A stretch of DNA of 54,028 nt from Claveliimonas sp034178805 (GTDB lineage Bacteria > Bacillota > Clostridia > Lachnospirales > Lachnospiraceae), in NCBI RefSeq assembly GCF_050314255.1, contig NZ_JBNPMZ010000020.1, forward strand, positions 1 through 54,028, read 5' to 3'. The notes under the pieces were generated by a model. That model worked only from the letters and a program-made list of their open reading frames with translations, was not told the DNA's origin and ran no database searches. This document shows, piece by piece, positions 16,199-25,511 of the stretch; position 1 is the first letter of the stretch; each line of letters starts with the position of its first letter. A program made the position numbers and the translations under genes.

Positions 16199-18015
16199 AA
16201 AAATCCATGTCCGGGCAGTTCCACATTATTTAACTCTATCTCCTCACCCGTCATCAGATTGCGATACGCTCCCTCTTCCTTCATCCAGGCAGTTCTCGGG
16301 TTATCATTGAAGTTGAAGATACCGAAGAATCTCTCTCCCTCACATTCTCTTAAAATGCAGAGAATGCTGTTGTCCTTCACATCATAAGTGTAAACACTGG
16401 CATCCGTATCAAATACGCGCAGATTTCTCCGAATTTCTTCCATCCGGTTTAGCCCATGGAATATCTTTCCCTGCACGGTATTCTCATCCCGGCTATATTC
16501 TGCCAGCTCCCAGCGGAATGCCCCACGATGTACATAGCGGGAATCTTCTCTTTTTTTCGGGTCTTCCTTATAGGTATAATCATTCACCTGTCCTACTTCA
16601 TCTCCACTGTATAACATTGGAATTCCGGACTGGGTCAGCATATATGCATGCAGCATGAGAATCATCCGCACGGCATCGTCTGTTTTCTTCTCGTCCTGTT
16701 CGAATCCGGCACTTTCCAGACCGCACATAGAGGCTGTTGTTCCACAGAACCGGGCATCCTGTGTCACCGGATCGTCATTATACAGTTCTCCGCGGCTTAC
16801 GCTTCCCTCCACTTTTCCGGTAAAGAAATCATTGAGAAATCTCTTGTGACTCACTTCTTCCATGCCCCACCGGCGCAGGGTTCCAAAGTCCAGTCCCCAG
16901 CCGATGTCATCATGACATCGGAGATAATTCAGGAAGGTATATTCTTTCGGCAGGCTGTTCACAATATCCATCTGCTGTTTCAGAAGACGGATATCCCGGG
17001 TTGCCACACTGTTCCATGTGGTTGCCATTGTTGTCACATTGTAGAGCATGTGACATTCCGGCTTCTCTACCGTTCCAAAATAAGGTACTACCTTCTCCGG
17101 CTCCATAACGACTTCTCCCAGAAGAACTACACTCGGGCAGACGATTTCCGCAATCATTCGCATCATGCGCACAATGGTATGTACCTGCGGCAGGTTCCGG
17201 CACTGGGTCCCCAGTTCTTTCCAGATATAAGGCACTGCATCAATACGGATGATATCCATTCCCTGATTGGCAAGACAGAGGAAATTATACATCATCTCAT
17301 TAAATACTCTCGGGTTTTTGTAATTCAGATCCCACTGATAAGGATAAAATGTTGTCAGCACATGATGCCCGACCTCCGGAAGCCAGGTAAAATTCCCCGG
17401 CGCTGTTGTCGGAAACACCTGGGGAACGGTCCGCTCATACTGTGCCGGTATATCATAACTGTCATAGAAGAAATATCGGCTCATGTACTCTCCTTCACCA
17501 TTTCTGGCGCGCCTTGCCCACTCATGATCTTCGGAAGTATGGTTCATCACAAAATCCATACAGACATTCATCTCCTGCTGATGGCAGGCATCCGCAAATT
17601 CTGCCAGATCCTCCATGCTTCCCAGATCCGGGCGCACCTTACGGAAATCTGCTACCGCATAGCCTCCATCCGAACGTCCTTCCGGGGAATCCAGGAAGGG
17701 CATCAGATGTACGCAGTTCACATTGCATCGTTTTAAATAAGGAATTTTCGTCTTCATCCCCTGAAGATTCCCTGCAAAATTATCAATATAGAGCATCATG
17801 CCAAGCATGTTCTTTTTCTTAAACCAGTCCGGCTCCTGCTCTCTTTTCTCATCTCTGTTCCGAAGCTTTTGCCTGCGCTCTTTGTAAAATCGATACAGCT
17901 GACTGCACAGCTCCGCAAACATATCATCGTTTTGATAAAGCTCCATATAAAGCCATCTCAGCTCGTCATGATGCCTGTCCATCCTTCTCTGAAATACTTC
18001 ATCAGCCTTTGACAT
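16174..18015 (-). CDS. amylosucrase-like GH13 enzyme (GH13_4; amylosucrase or sucrose hydrolase)
   Basis: A 613-residue alpha-amylase-superfamily enzyme with amylosucrase layout: helical N-domain (1-75), barrel beginning MMLYIDNFAGNLQG, and C-terminal beta domain. Conserved regions: VMNHTSEDHEWA; IIRIDAVPYIWK with nucleophile Asp259; VVLLGEVVM with acid/base Glu301; CHDDIGW with His368/Asp369. Known: splits sucrose to fructose and either transfers glucose to a glucan or releases it. ATG at 18015 chosen (AAAGGA upstream); a GTG 36 bases earlier is open. It follows the GH36 gene by 39 bp. Its last seven codons and stop are supplied by repeat copy A. Confidence 0.88.
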   Translation of the reverse strand: MSKADEVFQRRMDRHHDELRWLYMELYQNDDMFAELCSQLYRFYKERRQKLRNRDEKREQEPDWFKKKNMLGMMLYIDNFAGNLQGMKTKIPYLKRCNVNCVHLMPFLDSPEGRSDGGYAVADFRKVRPDLGSMEDLAEFADACHQQEMNVCMDFVMNHTSEDHEWARRARNGEGEYMSRYFFYDSYDIPAQYERTVPQVFPTTAPGNFTWLPEVGHHVLTTFYPYQWDLNYKNPRVFNEMMYNFLCLANQGMDIIRIDAVPYIWKELGTQCRNLPQVHTIVRMMRMIAEIVCPSVVLLGEVVMEPEKVVPYFGTVEKPECHMLYNVTTMATTWNSVATRDIRLLKQQMDIVNSLPKEYTFLNYLRCHDDIGWGLDFGTLRRWGMEEVSHKRFLNDFFTGKVEGSVSRGELYNDDPVTQDARFCGTTASMCGLESAGFEQDEKKTDDAVRMILMLHAYMLTQSGIPMLYSGDEVGQVNDYTYKEDPKKREDSRYVHRGAFRWELAEYSRDENTVQGKIFHGLNRMEEIRRNLRVFDTDASVYTYDVKDNSILCILRECEGERFFGIFNFNDNPRTAWMKEEGAYRNLMTGEEIELNNVELPGHGFLLIGDVVK

Positions 18016-18054
18016 TGCTTCTTTATTCCTTTCTCTTTCAAATAAAAACACAGA

Positions 18055-20235
18055 TTACACACGTGTAAGATACATCTGAATTGCCGGATATTCACAGAAT
18101 CTTTCTGTGACAGGCATACCCATCTCCATCAGTGCACTTCCGCTGTATACTTTACCGCTTAACTCATCTTTATATAAAGCATCACTGTCCAGTCCCTGCA
18201 GTTTTACATACGGAACCGTCATATTGCCATGCATCTCCAGCAACACAACATTCAGCAGTACTTCCCTCTGATCCTCGGATACAAATGCCCATGCTCCCGT
18301 CTCATCCGTAAATGGATTGGTCAGACGGTAGTATGTTCCGTTCTGAATCAATGGTGCATATTTCTTATAGTCCGCCACCTGCTGACGGATTTCTTCCTTT
18401 TCTTCTTTCGTAAGCTTGCCCAGATCCAGCTCATATCCAAAGGTTCCTGCCATTGCCACCACACCTCTGGTATGCATGGAAGTGATTCTTCCGGTCTGAT
18501 GATTCGGCACCGCAGACACATGGGAACCTACTGTCGATACCGGATAACCAAAAGAGGTGCCATACTGGATTCTCACACGGTCAACCGCATCCGTATTATC
18601 ACTGCACCAGATCTGCGGTGTGTAATACATCATGCCCGCGTCAAACCGTCCGCCGCCGCCGCTGCATCCTTCAATCAGCATATCCGGATAGCGCTGCATC
18701 AGACGCTCCAGGAAATCATAAACTCCAAGCACATAATCATGAAGCACTCTTCCCTGATCCTTTGTAACTGCGGAATAAATATCCGACAAACTGCGGTTCT
18801 TATCCCATTTCACATATTCGATATTTCCCTGATCTAACACAGCGCAGATTTTTTCAAAAATGTAATCTACAACTTCTTTTCTGGAAAAATCAAGCACTAA
18901 CTGATTTCTGCTGCGTCCCGGTTTTCTACCCGGAATTGTAAATGCCCAGTCCGGATGTGCCCGATAGAGGTCACTGTCCTCGGAAATCATCTCCGGTTCA
19001 ATCCAGATACCGAATTTTATGCCCAGAGCGTTGATTCGTTCAATCAGCTCTCCCAGTGTACATCCAAGCTTCTTCTCATTCACCGTCCAATCCCCGAGAC
19101 CGCTGTTATCATCGTCACGTTTACCAAACCATCCGTCGTCCATGACTACCATCTCGATTCCAACCTCTTTGGCATGAACTGCCAGGTCATAGATTGTCTC
19201 TCCGGTAAAATCAAAGTAAGCTGCCTCCCAGCTGTTTACCAGAATTGGCCGTATCTCTTCTTTATACTTTCCGCGGCATACATGTTTGCGGATGCAGGTA
19301 TGCAGATTCTGAGACAGACGGTTCAGACCTTCATGTGTATAGGTCAGGATCACCTCCGGTGCGACAAAACTCTCTCCCTGATCAAGCGGATAAGAGAACT
19401 GCTCATCCTGAAGACCAAGAAGCACTCTCGTCAGATTACACTGATCCTTTTCCGCCTCTCCCTTAAAATTACCACTGTACATAAAGGATAATCCATAACA
19501 GCTTCCAGCAGATTCCGTAGCAGACTGCTCCGCCAGAATCATCATCGGATTATATTGATGACTGGAGCTTCCTCTCCGGCTGCCGATCACAGAGTTTCCA
19601 TGTCCCACTGCTGCTCTCTGGAAATTCCGCTCCATAGCATGACGGCCATAGAAGGTAATCAGGTCATAATCTCCGGATACAAAATCCAGACATGCGGACT
19701 GAACCTTCTCCAGATAAATCCTGCCCTCTCCCTGATTTGTGATTTTTACTGCTCTGGTAATAATATCACGCTCCGGAAGGACACCGTACAGCAGCACAAC
19801 CTTCATTTTCAATACCGGATCTTCCATAACAATCTCCAGAGTCTCCGCCTCTGTTTCATCTGCATAAACAGCCGGAAGTCCCTCAAGAGCATATTTTCCT
19901 TTTTTAATCTCATAATCACAGAATCTCAGGTCACATCCCTGAATTCCCTTTTCATCCTCCACTACAAGGGCTGCACTTCTGTAATCCCCAGTACCCATAC
20001 ATGGAAATTCCTGTGGCAAAATATCCAGGGAGTATGTACGGTCATTTTCCGAATCATAAGGAATACCCGCAAATCCTCTGTCGAAATAAGTCAGAAGAAA
20101 ATCCATACAGCCTTCGGCCTTTCTTCCATAATACAGGTGCATCAGATATCCAAAACGATCTATCTGCATCTGATACGTCGAATTTTTTGTGTGTAATGTA
20201 AATGTTCTGTCTACTTCATTGAAAATTATTGCCAT
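18055..20235 (-). CDS. alpha-galactosidase, GH36
   Basis: A 726-residue GH36 enzyme that removes alpha-1,6-galactose from raffinose, melibiose or stachyose. Seen: N-terminal beta-supersandwich (1-320), barrel beginning ILVNSWEAAYFDF, MVVMDDGWFGKRDDD, nucleophile Asp478 in YVKWDKNRSL, acid/base Asp546 in CSDNTD, and SCGGGG-like EGCSGGGGRFD. No signal peptide, so it is cytoplasmic and works on imported sugar. The ATG at 20235 (MAIIFNEVDR) has AAAAGGAGA 5 bases upstream and was preferred over an earlier ATG. It is the fourth gene of the sugar operon. Confidence 0.94.
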   Translation of the reverse strand: MAIIFNEVDRTFTLHTKNSTYQMQIDRFGYLMHLYYGRKAEGCMDFLLTYFDRGFAGIPYDSENDRTYSLDILPQEFPCMGTGDYRSAALVVEDEKGIQGCDLRFCDYEIKKGKYALEGLPAVYADETEAETLEIVMEDPVLKMKVVLLYGVLPERDIITRAVKITNQGEGRIYLEKVQSACLDFVSGDYDLITFYGRHAMERNFQRAAVGHGNSVIGSRRGSSSHQYNPMMILAEQSATESAGSCYGLSFMYSGNFKGEAEKDQCNLTRVLLGLQDEQFSYPLDQGESFVAPEVILTYTHEGLNRLSQNLHTCIRKHVCRGKYKEEIRPILVNSWEAAYFDFTGETIYDLAVHAKEVGIEMVVMDDGWFGKRDDDNSGLGDWTVNEKKLGCTLGELIERINALGIKFGIWIEPEMISEDSDLYRAHPDWAFTIPGRKPGRSRNQLVLDFSRKEVVDYIFEKICAVLDQGNIEYVKWDKNRSLSDIYSAVTKDQGRVLHDYVLGVYDFLERLMQRYPDMLIEGCSGGGGRFDAGMMYYTPQIWCSDNTDAVDRVRIQYGTSFGYPVSTVGSHVSAVPNHQTGRITSMHTRGVVAMAGTFGYELDLGKLTKEEKEEIRQQVADYKKYAPLIQNGTYYRLTNPFTDETGAWAFVSEDQREVLLNVVLLEMHGNMTVPYVKLQGLDSDALYKDELSGKVYSGSALMEMGMPVTERFCEYPAIQMYLTRV

Positions 20236-20260
20236 AAATATCTCCTTTTCTAACCACTCA

Positions 20261-20285
20261 ATGCCCATCCTGAACAGATGGGCAT
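20261..20285. other. intercistronic hairpin
   Basis: Perfect 9-bp stem atgcccatc / gatgggcat with a 7-base loop, between the second permease gene and the alpha-galactosidase start. It has no T-run, so it is more likely an mRNA-processing or stability hairpin than a terminator, perhaps setting different levels of transporter and hydrolase. Confidence 0.55.
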
Positions 20286-20333
20286 ATCGCAGAATTTCCT
20301 GCATTTTGTATTATGATATCCTGGTATCTTTCA

Positions 20334-21176
20334 CTACTTGACTGCTCCATTTACAACACCATTCAAAATCTGTTTCTGACAGATCAGGTAGAAGATCAGA
20401 ATCGGCAATAAGGCAAGCAGATAAGATGCAAAAGCCAGATTATAATTTGTACCGAACTGTGTCTGGAAATTCAGCTGTGCAAGAGGAAGAGTCGTTCCTC
20501 CCTCACCGGACATGACAACCAGCGGAGTCATAACGTCATTCCATGTTCCCAGTGCTGTAAGTACTGCAACCGTAGCATGCATAGGTTTCATGATCGGGAA
20601 GATTACCTTCCAGTAAGTTGTCCAGGTATTCGCTCCGTCCACATATGCAGCCTCCTCAAGAGCAAGAGGAATATTTGTCAGATATCCGGAATATAATAAT
20701 ACATTCATTGGCATATAGAATACCACATAAAGCAGAATTACGCCAGCCATATTCGCAAGTCCAAGCTGAGCTGTCTGCTTTACAACAGGCATCATCAGGA
20801 TTGCAAACGGAACGAACATACCACTTACAACATACAGGTAAATAAATTTGTAAAATTTACTCTTTGCTTTGTTGCGTCCGATTACATATCCCAGCATGGA
20901 ATGAAGTATGATTGAAATACCTACTGCCAATACTGTAATAATCAGACTGTTACCCAGGGAATGCCAGAAGTCTGTCACACGCATTGCCTCGGCAAAATTT
21001 TCAAGGCTCCAGGATTTCGGCAGGGAAAGGATTCCCGCAACATCATTTGTCATCTCGGAAGGTTTCTTAAAAGCGATTACAATTGTCATATAAAGAGGAA
21101 ATGCAACGGTAATCAGACCTGCGATTAACAGAGCCGTAATCGGCCAGTTCACTTTTGCTTTTACTTTTTTATTCAT
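20334..21176 (-). CDS. carbohydrate ABC transporter permease (MalG/MsmG type)
   Basis: A 280-residue inner-membrane permease with six predicted segments. The EAA loop that contacts the ATPase is visible (LEEAAYVDGANTWTTYWKVIFP). Together with the preceding gene it forms the membrane pore of a CUT1-family sugar importer. Its ATG overlaps the previous stop (TAATG), showing tight coupling. Confidence 0.93.
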   Translation of the reverse strand: MNKKVKAKVNWPITALLIAGLITVAFPLYMTIVIAFKKPSEMTNDVAGILSLPKSWSLENFAEAMRVTDFWHSLGNSLIITVLAVGISIILHSMLGYVIGRNKAKSKFYKFIYLYVVSGMFVPFAILMMPVVKQTAQLGLANMAGVILLYVVFYMPMNVLLYSGYLTNIPLALEEAAYVDGANTWTTYWKVIFPIMKPMHATVAVLTALGTWNDVMTPLVVMSGEGGTTLPLAQLNFQTQFGTNYNLAFASYLLALLPILIFYLICQKQILNGVVNGAVK

Positions 21177-22054
21177 TACAGCTGTTCCTCCTTATTTCCT
21201 AATACTGTCATCTGGAATACAGAAATTGCCACGATTACTACGAAGAAAATTACTGCGTTGGCACTCTGGAAACCAAACTGTCCGCCTCCCATACCATTGT
21301 TATAGATCAGGTAAGAAATGGACTCTGTACTCTGCGCCGGACCTCCCTTGGTCAATGCCATGATCTGATCAAATACCATCAGGAAGTTCTTCACACAGAG
21401 AACCATGTTAATAGAGAAGAATGGAAGGATCAGCGGAAAAGTAAGATGCTTAAACTGTTTCCATCCTGTCGCCCCATCAATAGCTCCTGCTTCATAAACA
21501 TCTTCCGGAACCGTCTGCAAACCGGAAATATAGATAATCGTATTCATTGCAATCGACTGCCATGCACATACGATTACAACAGCAATCCATGCAAGCTTCG
21601 TGCTGGAAAGCATACTGGAGCTCAATCCTTCACTTCCGATCATTTTTCCGAGTGCCGGAAGAATGTATGTGAAAAAGTAGTTGAAAATATAACCTACAAC
21701 CAACGCTCCCAATACGTTTGGAATAAAGTATGCACCACGCAGAGCACTCTTGAATTTGATCTTGCTGTTCAGTCCCAGTGCAAGGATCAGACTGATTACA
21801 TTCGTAACAATGGTTGCCGTAATAGCTAATTTGAAAGTAAACAGATAAGACCCTCCGACTCTTGCATCTGTAAAGAGATCTATGTAGTTGCGAAGACCAA
21901 CCCAGTCATAGCTTCCATAGCCCTTGAAATTGGTAAAACTGTAAATAACACCTTTGATTAACGGTAATGTATTAAAGCAGAAGAACAGTGCTACAATCGG
22001 AATTGTAATCATCAGATATGTCCGCTTTCTGTTACCCATTGCTGCTTTTTGCAT
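21176..22054 (-). CDS. carbohydrate ABC transporter permease (MalF/MsmF type)
   Basis: A 292-residue permease with six membrane segments (first about 13-32) and an EAA loop (YEAGAIDGATGWKQFKHLTFP). CUT1 family, partner of the MalG-type permease that follows with a 1-base overlap. The ATG at 22054 has AGGGGG 9 bases upstream and lies 17 bp after the binding-protein gene. No ATPase gene accompanies the pair, as is common in Firmicutes where a shared MsmK/MsmX-type ATPase serves several importers. Confidence 0.93.
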   Translation of the reverse strand: MQKAAMGNRKRTYLMITIPIVALFFCFNTLPLIKGVIYSFTNFKGYGSYDWVGLRNYIDLFTDARVGGSYLFTFKLAITATIVTNVISLILALGLNSKIKFKSALRGAYFIPNVLGALVVGYIFNYFFTYILPALGKMIGSEGLSSSMLSSTKLAWIAVVIVCAWQSIAMNTIIYISGLQTVPEDVYEAGAIDGATGWKQFKHLTFPLILPFFSINMVLCVKNFLMVFDQIMALTKGGPAQSTESISYLIYNNGMGGGQFGFQSANAVIFFVVIVAISVFQMTVLGNKEEQL

Positions 22055-22071
22055 GCTTCGTTTCCCCCTTC

Positions 22072-23361
22072 CTATTTCTCATCTGCATGTTCTGCTTCGT
22101 ATGCTTCCACCTTGCGGATAATATCACGGTTATATCTCTGCCAGTCTTTATCGAATTTGGCAAGGAATTTATCCACATCTCCATGCATCAGGAATGTCTG
22201 AATCTGTGCGTCAACCGACATTTCCGCAGGATAGTAATGATCCTGATAATCGGCCATTCTTCCCGCATCGATGTATTTCTTCATTCCATCCAGAGTAGAT
22301 GGCAGTTCAAAATCTCCTTCCTTACACGGAACTGCATCCTGCGCATCCAGATAAGTCTGAATGCTCTCATCTTCCAGAAGGAAATTCAGCACTTCATATG
22401 CTGCTTCTTTGTTCTCACAATCTTTTGTGACACAGAACTGAAGGTCAATACCGGAATTCAGCTTGTTGTCCGCTTCGTCACTGCATCCCGGGAACACGAA
22501 GGAATCAATATTCATATCCGGGTTTACAGATTTAATCTGAGGAACCGCATAGCTTCCGATGGTATACATAGCCGATTCTTCATTAGCAAATGCCGTACAT
22601 GCTCCGTTATAGTCATATGCAAACGGATCATCCGGTCCATATTCAAGAAGTGCAAGCATCTTTTCAGACACTTCTCTGTATTCATCTGAAAATGTTGTCT
22701 CTCCCTTATTCACCTGCTGGCATACATCGGATGGTGCCAGGTCTACTGCTGCTGCATTCCACGGTGCAAGGCATGTCCATGTATCCTTGAATCCAAAATA
22801 CAGTGGCAGGATTCCTTCTGCCTTAATTTCATCACACAGCGCGATGAATTCCTCCCATGTTTCCGGGATTTCCCATCCGTGCTCCTCAAACATATCCCTG
22901 TTGTAAAGAATGCCTGCCGCATTTGCCACATATGGGACAGCGTAAACTCCTTCATAAGGCACAAATTCCAGCGCCTTGTCTATGTCCTTATATGCGGGCT
23001 TAATGGAGTCCAGACCCTCAAAATCTGAAATATCCATGATCATTTCTGCATCCAGGAAGTTGGAAAAGTTCACATCTCCTCCGATTCCGATAATATCCGG
23101 AACATCCTCCCGGATAAATCTGGTCTTGAGAACGGTCATAGCATCGTTTGGGGATTCGATCTTTAATTCGATATCATCGTGAGATTCATTGAACCGCTCT
23201 TCCAGCTCCTCGAAAATCTTTACCGCTTCCGGCTTGTACTGCAACATAGTAATTACAGTCTTCCCATTGTCTGTCTCACTCTGACAGCCGGTCAGCAGCA
23301 TCGCCGCAGTCATTGTCATGACTAACAGCAGGCTGATCATTTTCTTTCCTTTCCTATACAT
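22072..23361 (-). CDS. extracellular sugar-binding lipoprotein (MsmE-like)
   Basis: A 429-residue ABC binding protein. It has a lipoprotein signal with lipobox LLTGC (Cys26), then the family-1 solute-binding fold (EELEERFNESHDDIELKI; ILYNRDMFEEHGWEIPETWEEF). Known role: captures oligosaccharide outside the membrane and delivers it to the two permeases. It is the first gene of the operon. The ATG at 23361 is preceded by AAAGGAG. Upstream lie repeated operator-like sites shared with the divergent AraC gene. Confidence 0.92.
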   Translation of the reverse strand: MYRKGKKMISLLLVMTMTAAMLLTGCQSETDNGKTVITMLQYKPEAVKIFEELEERFNESHDDIELKIESPNDAMTVLKTRFIREDVPDIIGIGGDVNFSNFLDAEMIMDISDFEGLDSIKPAYKDIDKALEFVPYEGVYAVPYVANAAGILYNRDMFEEHGWEIPETWEEFIALCDEIKAEGILPLYFGFKDTWTCLAPWNAAAVDLAPSDVCQQVNKGETTFSDEYREVSEKMLALLEYGPDDPFAYDYNGACTAFANEESAMYTIGSYAVPQIKSVNPDMNIDSFVFPGCSDEADNKLNSGIDLQFCVTKDCENKEAAYEVLNFLLEDESIQTYLDAQDAVPCKEGDFELPSTLDGMKKYIDAGRMADYQDHYYPAEMSVDAQIQTFLMHGDVDKFLAKFDKDWQRYNRDIIRKVEAYEAEHADEK

Positions 23362-23421
23362 CTCTCATTTTGCTCCTTTCTGGTTCTTTTTTTAACTTTC
23401 TCTAACTACGCACATTGTAAC

Positions 23422-23518
23422 ATACCATAATGCGTCTATAAATATCCGCATTTTTCATGTTTTATACCAAAATGCCGTTTTCAAACATATATAATAAAGT
23501 AGTCTAGCATTTTGGTAT
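23422..23518. promoter_or_regulatory. three operator-like repeats between the sugar operon and its AraC regulator
   Basis: Three copies of a 12-mer: ataccataatgc (23422-23433), ataccaaaatgc (23464-23475) and the inverted gcattttggtat (23507-23518). Starts are 42 and 43 bp apart, about four helical turns. The first lies just upstream of a minus-strand -10-like TACAAT (23420-23415) and the third just upstream of a plus-strand TATAAT (23528-23533). Inferred: binding sites for the neighbouring AraC-type regulator, able to activate the operon and repress its own gene by looping. Confidence 0.65.
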
Positions 23519-23586
23519 ATTTCAGGATATAATGAGAAAAAAGATCGAAAAAACACTGTAGACAGAAGAACGGAGGATTAGAATCT

Positions 23587-24444
23587 ATGAGTGATTCCAT
23601 GTTTTTTGTTTTTCCAAATGAAAATTTTGTAGACCTTGGACTATATCAGTATGGCTGGGAAAAATGTTCCCCTTCCCATTCCTTCGGACCCGCAGCCCGC
23701 AATCACTACCTGTTTCACTACGTCATATCCGGGACAGGAATCCTGTATGCAGACGATTCACACGGTGTCACCCAGCCCTATCACATCAAAAGCGGGCAGG
23801 GCTTCATGATGTTTCCCCACCAGGTGAATACCTATATCGCAGACTCCACTCTTCCCTGGGAATATGTCTGGCTTGAATTTGATGGTCTCCGCGCCAAAGA
23901 AACAGTAGAAATTGCCGGTCTCACACCTGATAATCCAATCTATCACGCCAACTCCAGAGATTTACGCAACGACCTGATGAACGAGATGCTATATATTACC
24001 AACCACTCAGATATGTCATCCTTTCATCTGATCGGTCACCTGTATCTTTTTCTGGATTACCTGACCCGTTCCTCTTCCTCCCGCCGGATAAAACAGAGCG
24101 GAAAGGTCAGAGATTTCTACATCAAAGAAGCCCTGTCCTTCATCGAACAGAACTTCCAGAATGATATCAGCGTAGAGGATATCGCGGCCTTCTGCGGATT
24201 GAACCGCAGTTATTTCGGAAAAATTTTCCACGATACCATTGGTAAATCCCCCCAGGAATTTCTAATGAACTATCGGATGACTAAGGCTGCCGAGCTTCTG
24301 AAACTTACCTCGCTTTCCATCAGTGATATCGGAAATGCTGTGGGATATCCCAATCAGCTTCACTTTTCAAGGGCATTTAAAAATATTTACGGAGAATCTC
24401 CCAGAAACTGGAGAAATGAACATAAACTTCAGGCACCGGATTAG
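23587..24444 (+). CDS. AraC family transcriptional regulator (MsmR/RafR-like)
   Basis: A 285-residue regulator with an N-terminal cupin-type sugar-sensing domain (HYLFHYVISGTGIL, GFMMFPHQVNTY) and a C-terminal pair of helix-turn-helix motifs (from about 185: ISVEDIAAFCGLNRSYFGKIF; ISDIGNAVGYPNQLHFSRAFK). It is divergent from the importer-glycosidase operon and most likely activates it in response to an alpha-galactoside. GGAGG lies 10 bases before the ATG. The gene ends next to repeat copy B. Confidence 0.92.
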   Translation: MSDSMFFVFPNENFVDLGLYQYGWEKCSPSHSFGPAARNHYLFHYVISGTGILYADDSHGVTQPYHIKSGQGFMMFPHQVNTYIADSTLPWEYVWLEFDGLRAKETVEIAGLTPDNPIYHANSRDLRNDLMNEMLYITNHSDMSSFHLIGHLYLFLDYLTRSSSSRRIKQSGKVRDFYIKEALSFIEQNFQNDISVEDIAAFCGLNRSYFGKIFHDTIGKSPQEFLMNYRMTKAAELLKLTSLSISDIGNAVGYPNQLHFSRAFKNIYGESPRNWRNEHKLQAPD

Positions 24445-24458
24445 GTGTACAGATACAG

Positions 24459-24546
24459 TTTGGGGACAGCGCAAATGTCAATTGGGGACAGCACAAATGT
24501 TAATTGGGGACGTAGCAAAATGCATTTTGCTACGTCCCCAATTAAC
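24459..24546 (+). repeat. REP-like palindromic repeat, copy B
   Basis: Same layout and orientation as copy A (16111-16198): two tttggggaca/attggggaca leader motifs, then a perfect 48-bp palindrome at 24499-24546 centred on atgcat. It fills the gap between the convergent araC and DMT genes, where it may also act as a two-way terminator. Relative to copy A, the stem differs at paired positions that keep base pairing. Confidence 0.82.
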
Positions 24547-24547
24547 A

Positions 24548-25438
24548 TCACATTGACCCTATATTCAAAATAAACATTGTTGACAACACCAGAGCAAATC
24601 CTACCACATCTATAGGTGTAAAGGTTGTGCCCAGAAAAACTGCTGCAATTATCGTTGCTGCCACCGGCTCCACCGCCGATAATAATCCGGCATAAACGGA
24701 ACCGATACTTTTCAGTGATGCAAGGTAGAAACAAAACGGGAGTATGGTTCCCAATATTACGATGGAAAAGAATGCTACAACAACCTGCCAGTCGATATCC
24801 ACCGGGAATCTCCATGGGCGAATTGCCAGTGTCAGAACAATTCCGCCAATGATCATCGCCCAGGCACAGACTGCCTCTGCCTGAAATTTCTTGAGAAGCG
24901 GCATGGGAATTACTCCATAACAGCAGGTAGTCAGCGCCAGGATCAATCCCAGTATGATACCAAGGGGTGAGATTGTAAGTTCCCTCAGATTACCATGTGT
25001 AGCCACCAGGAAGATACCGGCCAGAGAGCAGAGCACAGCAATGATCTCTTTTTTCTTTGGTCTCACCCGGTAAATAATTGCAAAATATATAATCAGCATC
25101 GCAGGATTCAGATACTGGAAAATGGTCGCCGTTCCCGCGTTCATCTCCTGCACCGCGCTGAAGAAGCTGTACTGCATTCCCATCATACCGCAAATGGCAA
25201 ATGCGACGAGACGAATACCGTCACTTTTGTCCTTCCACATTTCCACTATATTCATCTTCTTAAAAATGGCATATATAAGCAGCAATATTCCTGCTGCCAA
25301 AAGGCGGTACGGAACCAGCCAGGAAGATACCACTCCTTTATGCTGAAATAAAAACTGTGCTATCGGGCTGGTTGCACCCCACAATAACCCCGCCATAAAA
25401 GCAAGTACAAATCCTTTAATTCTGTCTTTATTCTTCAT
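24548..25438 (-). CDS. EamA/DMT family transporter
   Basis: A 296-residue inner-membrane protein with ten predicted segments in two EamA repeats (first repeat begins FVLAFMAGLLWGATSPIAQFL, second PLGIILGLILALTTCCYGV). The family exports metabolites or amino acids; the substrate here is unknown. The gene has its own promoter inside the end of phoR and is probably not part of the phosphate operon. The ribosome binding site before the ATG is weak. Confidence 0.85.
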   Translation of the reverse strand: MKNKDRIKGFVLAFMAGLLWGATSPIAQFLFQHKGVVSSWLVPYRLLAAGILLLIYAIFKKMNIVEMWKDKSDGIRLVAFAICGMMGMQYSFFSAVQEMNAGTATIFQYLNPAMLIIYFAIIYRVRPKKKEIIAVLCSLAGIFLVATHGNLRELTISPLGIILGLILALTTCCYGVIPMPLLKKFQAEAVCAWAMIIGGIVLTLAIRPWRFPVDIDWQVVVAFFSIVILGTILPFCFYLASLKSIGSVYAGLLSAVEPVAATIIAAVFLGTTFTPIDVVGFALVLSTMFILNIGSM

Positions 25439-25482
25439 CTCTCATCATTGGCATTCAGCCATTCCTTCAATATTCTTTCTTG

Positions 25483-25511
25483 ATTATAAACAATTTATCC
25501 CTGCTTTTCAA
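25483..25511 (-). promoter_or_regulatory. promoter of the DMT transporter gene
   Basis: Minus strand: TTGAAA (25511-25506), 17-base spacer, TATAAT (25488-25483). The -35 lies in the last codons of phoR and the -10 in the 56-bp gap. Confidence 0.7.

Noticed and set aside
23362..23586. Catabolite-repression (cre) site in the sugar regulator gap
   Set aside because: No stretch matched the cre consensus well enough to report; only the AraC-type repeats stood out.
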